Assembly: GCA_029933535.1 (NCBI GenBank)
Contig: JAOZNZ010000075.1
Coordinates: forward strand, 2,071 to 10,427
DNA length: 8,357 bases
Reading direction: 5' to 3'
Source: a bacterium
GTDB taxonomy: Bacteria > Auribacterota > UBA3054 > B51-G9
Within the stretch, counting starts at the first letter, position 1, and every line of letters starts with the position of its first letter. The notes below the pieces were generated by a model. It was not told the origin of the DNA, searched no databases, and saw only the letters and a list, made by a program, of their open reading frames with translations. Position numbers and translations under genes: made by a program. Positions 1 to 6,706 of this stretch are shown here, in pieces.

Positions 1-126
1 ATCCAGTATCCAGTATCCAGTGTTCAGGTGTCAGGTGTCAGGTGTCAGTGTTCGATGTTCAGTGTTCGATGTTCGATGTTCAATGTTCGGTGTTCGATGT
101 TCAGTGTTCGATGTTCAATGTTCGGT
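1..126. repeat. Heptanucleotide tandem array, 18 units
   Basis: The stretch divides without any insertion or deletion into 18 consecutive 7-bp units. It opens with three ATCCAGT units. Four transitional units follow (GTTCAGG, two TGTCAGG, TGTCAGT), and then eleven units of the form GTTCRRT, with GTTCGAT the commonest. Variation is almost confined to the fifth and sixth bases of the unit. The array starts at or before the window's left edge, so its true length is unknown. It lies just beyond the 3' end of kdsD. The 7-bp period argues against coding use, because each unit shifts the frame. It resembles in kind the short tandem heptamer repeats known from other bacteria, but I cannot name a family. 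Confidence 0.93.
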
Positions 127-132
127 ATTTTC

Positions 133-164
133 AATTCCACAATTCCACAATTCCACAATTCTAC
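133..164. repeat. Octanucleotide tandem array, 4 units
   Basis: Three exact AATTCCAC units are followed by one AATTCTAC unit, with a decayed fifth unit (AATTATTC) running to 172. The array begins six bases after the heptamer array and ends about ten bases before the kdsD stop codon. Both the period (8 rather than 7) and the sequence differ from the neighbouring array. No terminator hairpin is visible between this array and kdsD. Confidence 0.88.
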
Positions 165-174
165 AATTATTCAA

Positions 175-1134
175 TCATAAATTCAGTAATTCATCATCAT
201 CTAACAAGCCGATAAGTTGATTGTTATCGTCAAGAACTGGCAGTTGACTGAACTTTGTTTTTCCGCTCCGCATTATCTGGGCAGCTTCAATTGCAAGACG
301 TTCAGAACCAATGGTAGTCGGATTCTCAGACATCACGTTAGAAACAGGCTCATCAATCAAAGCTGAGTTTTTCAGTATATTCCGTCTGAAATCACCATCA
401 CTGAAAAAACCTATTACATAATCATTCTCGTCAACAATGCAAGCCGCGCCGTTTTTTGTTTCCGTCATTGCAATAATAACGTCCCGGACTTTTGTTTGAG
501 GGGGAACTTTTACAAGCCTGTTACCTTTTCGCATTACATCTTTAACTTTAAGTAGTTTTCTGCCAAGACTTCCTCCCGGATGCAACTGAGCATAATCTTC
601 AGTTTTAAAGTCCCGCTTCGCAAGAAGTGCCATAGCAAGAGCGTCTCCAATTGCAAGCTGTGCGGTTGTTGAAGCTGTTGGCGCGAGATTAAACGGGCAT
701 GCTTCGCGTTCAACAAAAGTTGATATTACCAGGTCGCTTTGCTTTGCAAGAGTTGAATTCACATTCCCGGTCATAGCAACTAATTTCGTGCCGATTTTTC
801 TTATTGTTGGAAGAAGGCGGATAATTTCTTCAGTCTCACCGCTATTAGATATGGCGATAACAATGTCACCACTCGTTATCATACCAAAATCACCATGAAT
901 TGCTTCCGCAGGATGAACATTTGTAGCCGGAGTGCCTGTACTTGCAAGAGTAGCGGATAATTTTTTACCGATAATTCCGCATTTGCCCATTCCGGTAACA
1001 ACCACTCTTCCTTTGCAATTTATAATCATGTCTACCACGGCATCAAATTGATCATCAATCAAACCAGCCAAATTCTTAACGGCTTCGGCCTCAAGAAGAA
1101 GAACTTTTTTAGCTATTTTTTGGTTATCTGTCAT
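175..1134 (-). CDS. kdsD: Arabinose-5-phosphate isomerase (KdsD/KpsF family)
   Basis: This cytoplasmic enzyme interconverts ribulose 5-phosphate and arabinose 5-phosphate, the first committed step towards KDO for LPS. The 319 residues match the usual length of about 320-330. A SIS sugar-isomerase domain covers roughly residues 30-185, with the GMGKCG loop at 49-53 and the SNSGETEE phosphate-binding loop at 96-103. Two CBS domains fill about 198-319. Aligned by motif to E. coli KdsD, the catalytic set K59, E111, E152 and H193 corresponds to K51, E103, E144 (in EACPFNLAPT) and H185 (in QLHPGGSLG), all at a constant offset of 8. The ATG overlaps the kdsA stop codon as ATGA, which fixes the start and implies translational coupling. 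It is the last gene of the run and is followed directly by tandem repeats. KpsF and GutQ are paralogues with the same activity; the kdsA/kdsB context favours kdsD. Confidence 0.95.
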   Translation of the reverse strand: MTDNQKIAKKVLLLEAEAVKNLAGLIDDQFDAVVDMIINCKGRVVVTGMGKCGIIGKKLSATLASTGTPATNVHPAEAIHGDFGMITSGDIVIAISNSGETEEIIRLLPTIRKIGTKLVAMTGNVNSTLAKQSDLVISTFVEREACPFNLAPTASTTAQLAIGDALAMALLAKRDFKTEDYAQLHPGGSLGRKLLKVKDVMRKGNRLVKVPPQTKVRDVIIAMTETKNGAACIVDENDYVIGFFSDGDFRRNILKNSALIDEPVSNVMSENPTTIGSERLAIEAAQIMRSGKTKFSQLPVLDDNNQLIGLLDDDELLNL

Positions 1135-1952
1135 ATTCCATTAATTTTCAAAAGTGTGATTAACAGCTGTTCAAGATCGCCTAGCGGCCATGAATTTGCT
1201 CCGTCACAAAGTGCGTTATCCGGCGAAGGATGCACTTCCATAAAAACCGCGTCAACCCCTGCAGCTACTGCCGCTTTAGAAAGCAGCGGAACAAAACGAC
1301 GTTCTCCACCACTTGATGTTCCCTGCCCGCCCGGAATTTGAACTGAGTGAGTTGCATCAAAAACCACCGGAGTACCCATTTCTTTCATTATATCAATTCC
1401 GCGCATATCAACTACAAGATTATTATAACCGAATGATGAACCACGTTCAGTAAGAAGTACTTTTGAATTACCTGTTGATTCAACTTTCAGAACTGCCTGT
1501 TTCATATCCCCGGGCGACATAAATTGTCCTTTTTTAATATTAACCGGCAAGCCTGTTTCCCCTGCTGCGACGAGGATATCTGTCTGCCTGCATAGAAAAG
1601 CCGGAATTTGGAGCACGTCAACAACTTCAGCTACAACAGCAGCTTGTTCAGGGGTATGAATATCGGTTAGAACAGGTAATCCGGTTGTTTTTTTTATATG
1701 AGATAAAATCTGCAAACCTTTTTCTATTCCCGGACCTCTATAACTATTTACAGAAGTTCTGTTTGCTTTATCAAAACTTGCTTTAAATATAACACCAATA
1801 TTAAGTTTACTTCCAATCTCAGCAATTTGTTCCGCAATTCTTAATGACAAAGCTTCATCTTCAATTACACATGGACCTGCAATAAGCGCTAATGGCGCTC
1901 CACCGCCAAAATCAACAGTCCCGATTTTTACTGATTTGTTTTTAGTAGTCAT
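1131..1952 (-). CDS. kdsA: KDO-8-phosphate synthase, metal-dependent class
   Basis: The enzyme condenses arabinose 5-phosphate with phosphoenolpyruvate to give KDO-8-phosphate in the cytoplasm. The 273 residues form a single TIM barrel of normal length. The KANR motif at 62-65 is the KDO8P-synthase form rather than the KPRT of DAHP synthases. Residue C28 in AGPCVIE sits where E. coli KdsA has Asn26. H202 (DATHSVQ), E239 (MEVHPSP) and D250 (CDGANS) match the other metal ligands known from Aquifex aeolicus (C11, H185, E222, D233) at a constant offset of 17. It is therefore predicted to be the metal-dependent type. Both ends overlap neighbours by 4 bp (ATGA with kdsB upstream and kdsD downstream), so the three genes form a coupled block. 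No Shine-Dalgarno sequence is seen, which suits reinitiation from kdsB. Confidence 0.96.
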   Translation of the reverse strand: MTTKNKSVKIGTVDFGGGAPLALIAGPCVIEDEALSLRIAEQIAEIGSKLNIGVIFKASFDKANRTSVNSYRGPGIEKGLQILSHIKKTTGLPVLTDIHTPEQAAVVAEVVDVLQIPAFLCRQTDILVAAGETGLPVNIKKGQFMSPGDMKQAVLKVESTGNSKVLLTERGSSFGYNNLVVDMRGIDIMKEMGTPVVFDATHSVQIPGGQGTSSGGERRFVPLLSKAAVAAGVDAVFMEVHPSPDNALCDGANSWPLGDLEQLLITLLKINGI

Positions 1953-2701
1953 TTTATATTTATCAATTCAGGATTTTGGCTGATAATTTCATTAACTCTT
2001 ACAAGATCTTCAGGCGTATCGATACCCGGAAAAGCTTTTTCAGTTTTTACACATATAATTTTCATTCCCGATTCCAGCGCTCTCAACTGTTCAAGTTTTT
2101 CAGTTAATTCCAAGGGTGTTGATTCCAGGGATGCGAAACGTTTAAGAGCATTTATTTTATAAACATAAAGACCGATATGAGCGAATCTTTGTATTGGCAA
2201 ATTCTTATCGCGGTCAAAGGGAATTTGAGCTCTTGAAAAATATAGAGCAAAACCTTTTGAATCACATACTACTTTCACCGTATTAGGGTCGTTTGAAACA
2301 GTGTCCAATTTATAAATAAGCGTTGCCCAGTCGGCATTTTCTTCTTCTGTTATTTTCGCGACACATTTATCAATATCTGAAGGGCGTACAAGAGGTTCAT
2401 CTCCTTGTATATTAACAATAATTTCATTGCAACCGGCTATTTTCTCAACAGCTTCAACTATTCTGTCAGTTCCTGATGTATGTTCAGAACTGGTCATAAC
2501 AACTTTACCGTCAAATTTTCTGACTGCCTCTGCAATTTTATTGTCGTCAGTTGCAACCCACACATCAGATAAAGTTGTGCAGGATTTTGCGGCATAGTAA
2601 ACGTGTTGAATAACGGGATAGCCTGCAACTAATTCCAAAGGTTTACCCGGAAATCTTGTTGAAGCCATTCGAGCAGGTATAATTCCAATTGCCGTTTGCA
2701 T
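1949..2701 (-). CDS. kdsB: CMP-KDO synthetase (3-deoxy-manno-octulosonate cytidylyltransferase)
   Basis: The enzyme activates KDO with CTP to CMP-KDO, the donor used by KDO transferases in lipid A-core assembly. The 250 residues match the usual length. The N-terminal nucleotide-binding signature IPARMASTRFPGKPL spans 8-22. It is followed by VATDD (49-53), HTSGTDR (74-80), the NIQGDEP metal-site motif (97-103, with D101) and PGIDTPEDL near the C-terminus (225-233, with D228 as the probable second Mg ligand). All are typical of KdsB. The start lies 46 bases after the stop of the HAD gene, and the A/T-rich leader ending in ATTATG has no clear Shine-Dalgarno sequence. The stop overlaps the kdsA start (ATGA). 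A separate promoter in the short gap cannot be excluded, but I see no convincing one. Confidence 0.95.
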   Translation of the reverse strand: MQTAIGIIPARMASTRFPGKPLELVAGYPVIQHVYYAAKSCTTLSDVWVATDDNKIAEAVRKFDGKVVMTSSEHTSGTDRIVEAVEKIAGCNEIIVNIQGDEPLVRPSDIDKCVAKITEEENADWATLIYKLDTVSNDPNTVKVVCDSKGFALYFSRAQIPFDRDKNLPIQRFAHIGLYVYKINALKRFASLESTPLELTEKLEQLRALESGMKIICVKTEKAFPGIDTPEDLVRVNEIISQNPELINIK

Positions 2702-2747
2702 AATAATTTATGAAACCAAAACGTTAGCAAAGACTTTTAATCAAAAA

Positions 2748-3284
2748 CTAATCACGAACAAGCTTATTTGCAATCTCATACAAATTATCGCCTATCATGT
2801 CAGGTTCAATCCATTCATCATCTACTTCCATCGGCGAATCGTCCGGCGAGCTGAGCAAAGCAGTTTTAACGCCTGCCTTTTCGCCGACTCTGATATCTTT
2901 CATTAAATCACCGACTAAAACACAGGATGAAAGATTCAGATTATGTTTATTTTCGAGAGAGTAAATGACTTCTAAAGAAATAGGATGCAACTCAATACAT
3001 TGGGGAAGAACATGACTGATAAAATGAATCGAACTGCTTTCAATTTCATTTAACATTAATTTCTCCAGCACATAATTTTGCACGTCCTTAAGATAAGAAC
3101 GTTCCGGTATCGGCAAATCAATTCTGCAAACGGAAAGGAAAGCAATAAAACCATGATTTTGAAGGATTTTAAGTGCTTCTATAGATTTATCCTTAAAACG
3201 GATATCATCAATCTTATCCATAGCACCATGATCATGAATCAAAGTGCCAAACAAATCAAGAAATATTGCTTTTTGCGCATTCAT
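2748..3284 (-). CDS. GmhB-like HAD-family protein with degenerate active site
   Basis: This 178-residue HAD-IIIA-like protein most resembles D-glycero-D-manno-heptose-1,7-bisphosphate phosphatase (GmhB) in layout. Motif I is FLDLFGTL (8-15), with nucleophile D10 and T14. The position of the second, acid/base Asp is F12. Motif II is SVCRI around S51, instead of TNQSG. At motif III the expected Lys of RKPxPGM appears as H100 in LHPISLEV. Motif IV, VGDLMKD, is intact, with D126 and D130. The GmhB zinc loop is mostly missing: only H91 and C96 remain as possible ligands. Phosphatase activity is therefore doubtful, and a changed substrate or a non-catalytic role is possible. KdsC is an alternative suggested by the neighbours, but the KdsC signatures (DVDGVLTDG, TGR) are absent. 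A GGAAG site lies 4 bases before the ATG. rpmB ends 46 bases upstream. Confidence 0.75.
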   Translation of the reverse strand: MNAQKAIFLDLFGTLIHDHGAMDKIDDIRFKDKSIEALKILQNHGFIAFLSVCRIDLPIPERSYLKDVQNYVLEKLMLNEIESSSIHFISHVLPQCIELHPISLEVIYSLENKHNLNLSSCVLVGDLMKDIRVGEKAGVKTALLSSPDDSPMEVDDEWIEPDMIGDNLYEIANKLVRD

Positions 3285-3330
3285 GTTACTTCCAACTCTT
3301 TTGTTGCAACTATTAAAATTTATGAATTTG

Positions 3331-3561
3331 TTACGCTTTCGTTACTTTGCCTGAACGGATACAACGTGTGCAAACTTTTATACGTTTTTTTGATCCGTTA
3401 GGAAGAACTGCGTGAACATTCTGGAGATTAGGCATAAATCGTCTTGCGTTTATACCTGTAATATTAAGTCCGATACCGCCTTTTTTCTTAGGGATACCAT
3501 GACGAACAATAGATCTTCCAGCAACTGGTTTTTTTCCACATATTTCACATATTTTTGACAT
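3331..3561 (-). CDS. rpmB: 50S ribosomal protein L28, zinc-binding form
   Basis: L28 is a small basic protein of the large ribosomal subunit. The 76-residue product begins with the typical CEICGKKPVAGRS and has the central KKKGGIGLNITGINARRFMPN region. Cysteines C5, C8, C64 and C67 form two CxxC pairs, the zinc-ribbon (C+) version of the protein rather than the Cys-free paralogue. Here it stands between envelope genes, apart from its common partner rpmG. The start codon is preceded by AAGATT with no clear Shine-Dalgarno sequence. Upstream, 108 bases of mostly repetitive DNA separate it from the LptE-like gene, so it may have its own promoter. Downstream there is no visible terminator before the HAD gene. 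Confidence 0.97.
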   Translation of the reverse strand: MSKICEICGKKPVAGRSIVRHGIPKKKGGIGLNITGINARRFMPNLQNVHAVLPNGSKKRIKVCTRCIRSGKVTKA

Positions 3562-3581
3562 AATCTTAATTACCTTACTTT

Positions 3582-3602
3582 GTTATTCGTTATTCGTTAT
3601 TA
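3582..3602. repeat. Heptamer mini-array upstream of rpmB
   Basis: Two exact GTTATTC units and a third, GTTATTA, lie 21 bases or more upstream of the rpmB start codon. The period equals that of the array at the left edge of the window, but the unit sequence differs. It is directly followed by a 9-bp array. The A/T-rich units lie where an rpmB promoter or leader would be expected, but no clear promoter hexamers are seen. Confidence 0.75.
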
Positions 3603-3603
3603 A

Positions 3604-3639
3604 TTCAAAGACATCAAGGACGGCAATGACATTAAAGAC
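3604..3639. repeat. Degenerate 9-bp tandem array, 4 units
   Basis: Four consecutive 9-mers, TTCAAAGAC, ATCAAGGAC, GGCAATGAC and ATTAAAGAC, share the ending GAC and a central A-rich core (consensus about ATYAARGAC). Read on the transcribed strand, GTC recurs every nine bases. The array lies between the LptE-like gene and rpmB, one base after the heptamer mini-array. The copies are diverged, so the array looks older than the heptamers at the left edge. Confidence 0.65.
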
Positions 3640-3669
3640 AACCGTCCGTTAATTCAATTTTTAATTTAA

Positions 3670-4302
3670 TCAATCCCACCGCTCAACAGAATTATCAACT
3701 ATCTCACGCGACAAATCTCTGCATGCCTGAATAATCGCTTCACGTTTCGCTTCTTGATATGGATATTCCCGCGATGAATTAAATATGTATCTTCCTGTTA
3801 ATCTGTTCAATGACCAAACTTTTTCCTTAGTTTTAGACTTAAGCATTTCAACATTCGCATATACCACCACTCTGAACTCAACAGGAACTCCCTGTGCCTG
3901 TTTACTTTGTGATCTGTCAACATATCTGACAGGCGACATCAATATTTTTGTTATAACTACATTAAGTATTCCATCAGCTTCCTTAGCTCTTGGCACAACA
4001 TAATAACTTTGTTCTTTAGTAAATTGATCAATAATTAGATTTGTAACTTCCATCTGAAGATGTGGTTCACTATCCTGATTCCCAATTCTGGGAATGTAAA
4101 TTTTATAAATACCATCATTTCTTTTAGGAGGTCCTAAATCATATCCAAATATAGATATATTCTTTTTAGTAACCTTGCCGTCCTTACTAGTTTCTACCGT
4201 TGTACAGCCAAACATAAACATAACAGCAATCACAGTCAAAACTAACTGCATAACTCTGCTGCAAATAAATGTTCTTTTATTTAACGGATTATATGTTTTC
4301 AT
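3670..4302 (-). CDS. LptE-like LPS-assembly lipoprotein
   Basis: The 210-residue product has an exported N-terminus: a basic segment with K8, R10 and R16, a hydrophobic core at about 18-31, and MFGC ending at C33, a plausible though imperfect lipobox. The mature part fits the LptE family. A strand like IYKIYIPRIGN (65-75) is followed by a helix beginning LQMEVTNLIIDQF, then ADGILNVVITKI, a RVVVYANVEM strand, VWSLNRLTGRY and a C-terminal helix. LptE plugs the LptD barrel and helps deliver LPS to the outer surface. This is a fold-pattern judgement, not a close match. The ATG overlaps the stop of the BamD-like gene as ATGA, which supports this start. An internal Met at 18 would still give a signal peptide and is the alternative. 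LptD is not in the window. Confidence 0.72.
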   Translation of the reverse strand: MKTYNPLNKRTFICSRVMQLVLTVIAVMFMFGCTTVETSKDGKVTKKNISIFGYDLGPPKRNDGIYKIYIPRIGNQDSEPHLQMEVTNLIIDQFTKEQSYYVVPRAKEADGILNVVITKILMSPVRYVDRSQSKQAQGVPVEFRVVVYANVEMLKSKTKEKVWSLNRLTGRYIFNSSREYPYQEAKREAIIQACRDLSREIVDNSVERWD

Positions 4303-6692
4303 TTCATCTTTTGAAGCTGTTCACGGCAATGGTTAATTCTCCAATTAATAATATCACTCTTCCATTCCGGTGCTTTCTTTTTGATGTCAAGCAATCCATC
4401 CAGAGCTTTCCCATAAAACCTTTTGGCATCACTGATAATTCCACGTTGAAACGCAGAATCACCACTTATTATTAAATAATAAATCGGCACATATTGGCGC
4501 TGTAAAGCACTTGACTTGCTCTCATTTCCCGTTCCTTTTACTTCCGCTCTGCGAACATTTCCAACTCCACTTAATTTACGGGTTTTAATTTTTTCTTTTT
4601 CGTCCCTTTTCTTTATATAATCAACCATTCGTTTCAATCGTGCAGCTTCTTCCTGCTTCTTGATACGCGATTCGTTATTTTTAATATCAGACACAGCTTC
4701 CGGAATTTTCTTCGCTTCTTCCACTTCCTTCCCTTCTGCTTCTGTTACTTCCACTATTTTATCAGCTTCTGCTGCTTCCTTAGCTTCCTTAGCTTCCTTA
4801 GCTTCCTTAGCTTCCTTAGCTTCCTTAGCTTCTTTAGCTTCTTTAGCTTCTGCCATTTTCCTTGCTTCTGCTTCTTTAGCTTCTTTAGCTTCTTTAGCTT
4901 CCTTTGCTTCTGCTATATCTTTAATTTTGTCGTTAGCAACCGGTTTTACATCAGGTTGTATAATTTCTTGTTTCTCAGAAGTTTCCTTAGGTGCAATTAT
5001 ATCATTCAATTCGGAAGCATCGATTGCAAATTCAGATCTATCTTCTTCCTTCTCTTCAGAAACTTCCTTTGTCTTTTCTTCACTGACTTGTGATTCAATT
5101 TCTTCTGAAGGTACAATAACAGTTTTGTATTCAACTGAAAGTTCTTCATTACCTGTATCAACACTCGAATAATTTTTCTCATTATTATAAGATTGTTCAT
5201 CATTTTTCTCTTCTATTTGAAAAGTTTCAGGAATGCTGTCAGCCTCCTCAGGTTTAGAAGCAATTAAAGTTTCTTTTTTCGTATCAACGGCGGGAACATC
5301 AACTTTTTCATTTACTTTCGGTTGATGATTTATGTTTGCAGATGCAACTTTTTCAACATCCACCGGTTTTACCTGCTCAACCATTTTCTGCTGCTGCCAC
5401 TTTGATTTCCTTTCCTTGTCATGAAGCGATTCTTTAAGATATGCTTCTTTCATAATCGTGCGAAGTTCTTCCCGCATTTCAGGATCCATATACAATTCTT
5501 TGATGCGATCAGCATACGCCTTATCAATTTCAGCATCACTTTTATGCTCTACAGACGCCGGGGCCTCAGGTGCAGTTATAATCTCAAGTGTCTCAGGTAC
5601 CGTTGCTGTCACTGACGCAATTGTTGAAGTTGATGAAGCCGGTTCAGCAGACGCTTGAGAAACTTCACCTGTTTTAGTTTCAACTTGACCGGTTTTTTGC
5701 TCAATTACCATGCGACTTGCAATATCTCTGTTACGTGCAAGTTCCTTTTGATTCTCCAAACGCACCATTTCTACAACTTGCTGCGCTTGAACCGATTTCG
5801 CGATTTTCGTATCATTAATTTTATTGATTTTATTTCTTGCCCGCATAGCGTAATCGGTATCAGGGTATTGATCAATAACTTCTCTAAAAGAGATATTGGC
5901 TGCTTTAGGCGCGCGGATATTTTCATAATATTCTCCCGTACGGAACAAAGAAGCGGCCATTCTATTTCTTAATTTTTGTATATATTTTTGAGCGTTATAA
6001 ACGTTTGGCGATGATGGGAATTGATGGATGAATTGCCGGAATGCCGCAATAGCTTGTATAGTAGCTGTTTGATCATATTCTTTTGCAGTTGATTGAAGAT
6101 AATTAACATATCCTAAATTATATGCTGCATCATCAATAAGCTGAGACTCCGGATAATTTTGTATCAACTTTACAAATTCTTCTTTTGAGGCATAATAATC
6201 TTCACGGTTAAGTAAAGCGTGTGCAATTGAATATTGAGCTGAAGCTGCGGAATCACTATGAGGAGCATTTTCAAGAATCTTATTATAAAGTTCTATGGCG
6301 ATTTTATATCTTTTAAGTTTAAAAAAATCATCGGCAATGTTCATCTGATTCTTTGTTATAGTAGAAAGCTTGTTGAAATTCTTATGATTATCCCAAATTT
6401 TCTGATATGCTTCAAATGAAGCATATTTATCCCCTAACGCATTTTCGCATTGAGCGATATATTCCCATCCTCGAATCGCATGTTTTGACATGGGAAATTC
6501 TTTCTGCATTTTTTTGAATTGTTTCATCGCAGCCTTATAATCCTTGTAGTCATAAGACGCAACACCACGACGATATATATCGCCTGCAGCTTCTGTTACC
6601 GCATCATCTGCAATTAAAATACTGCAAATTGTCATAAAAGAAACTGCAAATAAAATCCGGGCAATTTTGTTTCTGTAATATTGTATTTTCAT
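4299..6692 (-). CDS. BamD-like periplasmic TPR protein with long KEA-rich extension
   Basis: The 797-residue protein starts with a signal peptide (basic start, hydrophobic core about 11-27, possible cleavage after LIA at 28). C23 is preceded by MTI, so no good lipobox is seen. Residues 33-295 hold about five TPR-type helical repeats. The stretch 204-295 (YDQTATIQAIAAFRQF, QFPSSPN, QYPDTDYA) has the hallmarks of BamD/YfiO, the TPR subunit of the outer-membrane protein insertion machine. The rest is unlike BamD, which is normally about 240-280 residues. It has a charged, probably coiled-coil segment (300-480), an acidic Glu-rich linker (about 490-590), a KEA tract (593-641) and a final helical, TPR-like domain (about 730-797). 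The gene lies 36 bases after the YfgM-like gene and overlaps the LptE-like gene by 4 bp. No Shine-Dalgarno sequence is seen. A generic TPR scaffold protein is the main alternative. Confidence 0.72.
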   Translation of the reverse strand: MKIQYYRNKIARILFAVSFMTICSILIADDAVTEAAGDIYRRGVASYDYKDYKAAMKQFKKMQKEFPMSKHAIRGWEYIAQCENALGDKYASFEAYQKIWDNHKNFNKLSTITKNQMNIADDFFKLKRYKIAIELYNKILENAPHSDSAASAQYSIAHALLNREDYYASKEEFVKLIQNYPESQLIDDAAYNLGYVNYLQSTAKEYDQTATIQAIAAFRQFIHQFPSSPNVYNAQKYIQKLRNRMAASLFRTGEYYENIRAPKAANISFREVIDQYPDTDYAMRARNKINKINDTKIAKSVQAQQVVEMVRLENQKELARNRDIASRMVIEQKTGQVETKTGEVSQASAEPASSTSTIASVTATVPETLEIITAPEAPASVEHKSDAEIDKAYADRIKELYMDPEMREELRTIMKEAYLKESLHDKERKSKWQQQKMVEQVKPVDVEKVASANINHQPKVNEKVDVPAVDTKKETLIASKPEEADSIPETFQIEEKNDEQSYNNEKNYSSVDTGNEELSVEYKTVIVPSEEIESQVSEEKTKEVSEEKEEDRSEFAIDASELNDIIAPKETSEKQEIIQPDVKPVANDKIKDIAEAKEAKEAKEAKEAEARKMAEAKEAKEAKEAKEAKEAKEAKEAKEAAEADKIVEVTEAEGKEVEEAKKIPEAVSDIKNNESRIKKQEEAARLKRMVDYIKKRDEKEKIKTRKLSGVGNVRRAEVKGTGNESKSSALQRQYVPIYYLIISGDSAFQRGIISDAKRFYGKALDGLLDIKKKAPEWKSDIINWRINHCREQLQKMK
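4774..4911 (-). repeat. In-frame 9-bp minisatellite encoding KEA repeats
   Basis: Two blocks of 9-bp units, GCTTCCTTA or GCTTCTTTA on the plus strand, encode Lys-Glu-Ala. The block at 4774-4845 has eight units, the first six identical. The block at 4870-4905 has four, three of them identical. A non-repeat interruption encoding EARKM separates them. The blocks use different majority Lys codons (AAG in the eight-unit block, AAA in the four-unit block), as expected if each grew by its own slippage. Because nine is a multiple of three, gain or loss of units leaves the reading frame intact. The product is predicted to be a continuous charged helix. Confidence 0.92.
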
Positions 6693-6706
6693 AATTATAT
6701 TCTAAA

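Noticed and set aside
1..172. CRISPR array
   Set aside because: Units are 7-8 bp with no spacers; this is a simple tandem array.
20..220. Plus-strand open frame of 66 codons with a 7-residue periodic peptide
   Set aside because: It is the translation of the heptamer array (three units equal seven codons) and runs into the antisense of kdsD; it shows no protein-like composition.
534..716. Second minus-strand frame inside kdsD
   Set aside because: It lies entirely within a well-supported gene with catalytic residues in the main frame.
3078..3401. Plus-strand open frame across the HAD-rpmB junction
   Set aside because: It is antisense to two recognisable proteins, and its product has no recognisable features.
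3618..3647. GGACGG/CCGTCC inverted repeat as a terminator after the LptE-like gene
   Set aside because: The stem is only 6 bp with an 18-base loop, no T-run follows on the transcribed strand, and it overlaps the 9-bp array, so it may be a by-product of the repeats.
4660..5172. Plus-strand open frame of 170 codons rich in Ser, Ala and Leu
   Set aside because: It is the antisense shadow of the KEA minisatellite and acidic linker of the BamD-like gene.
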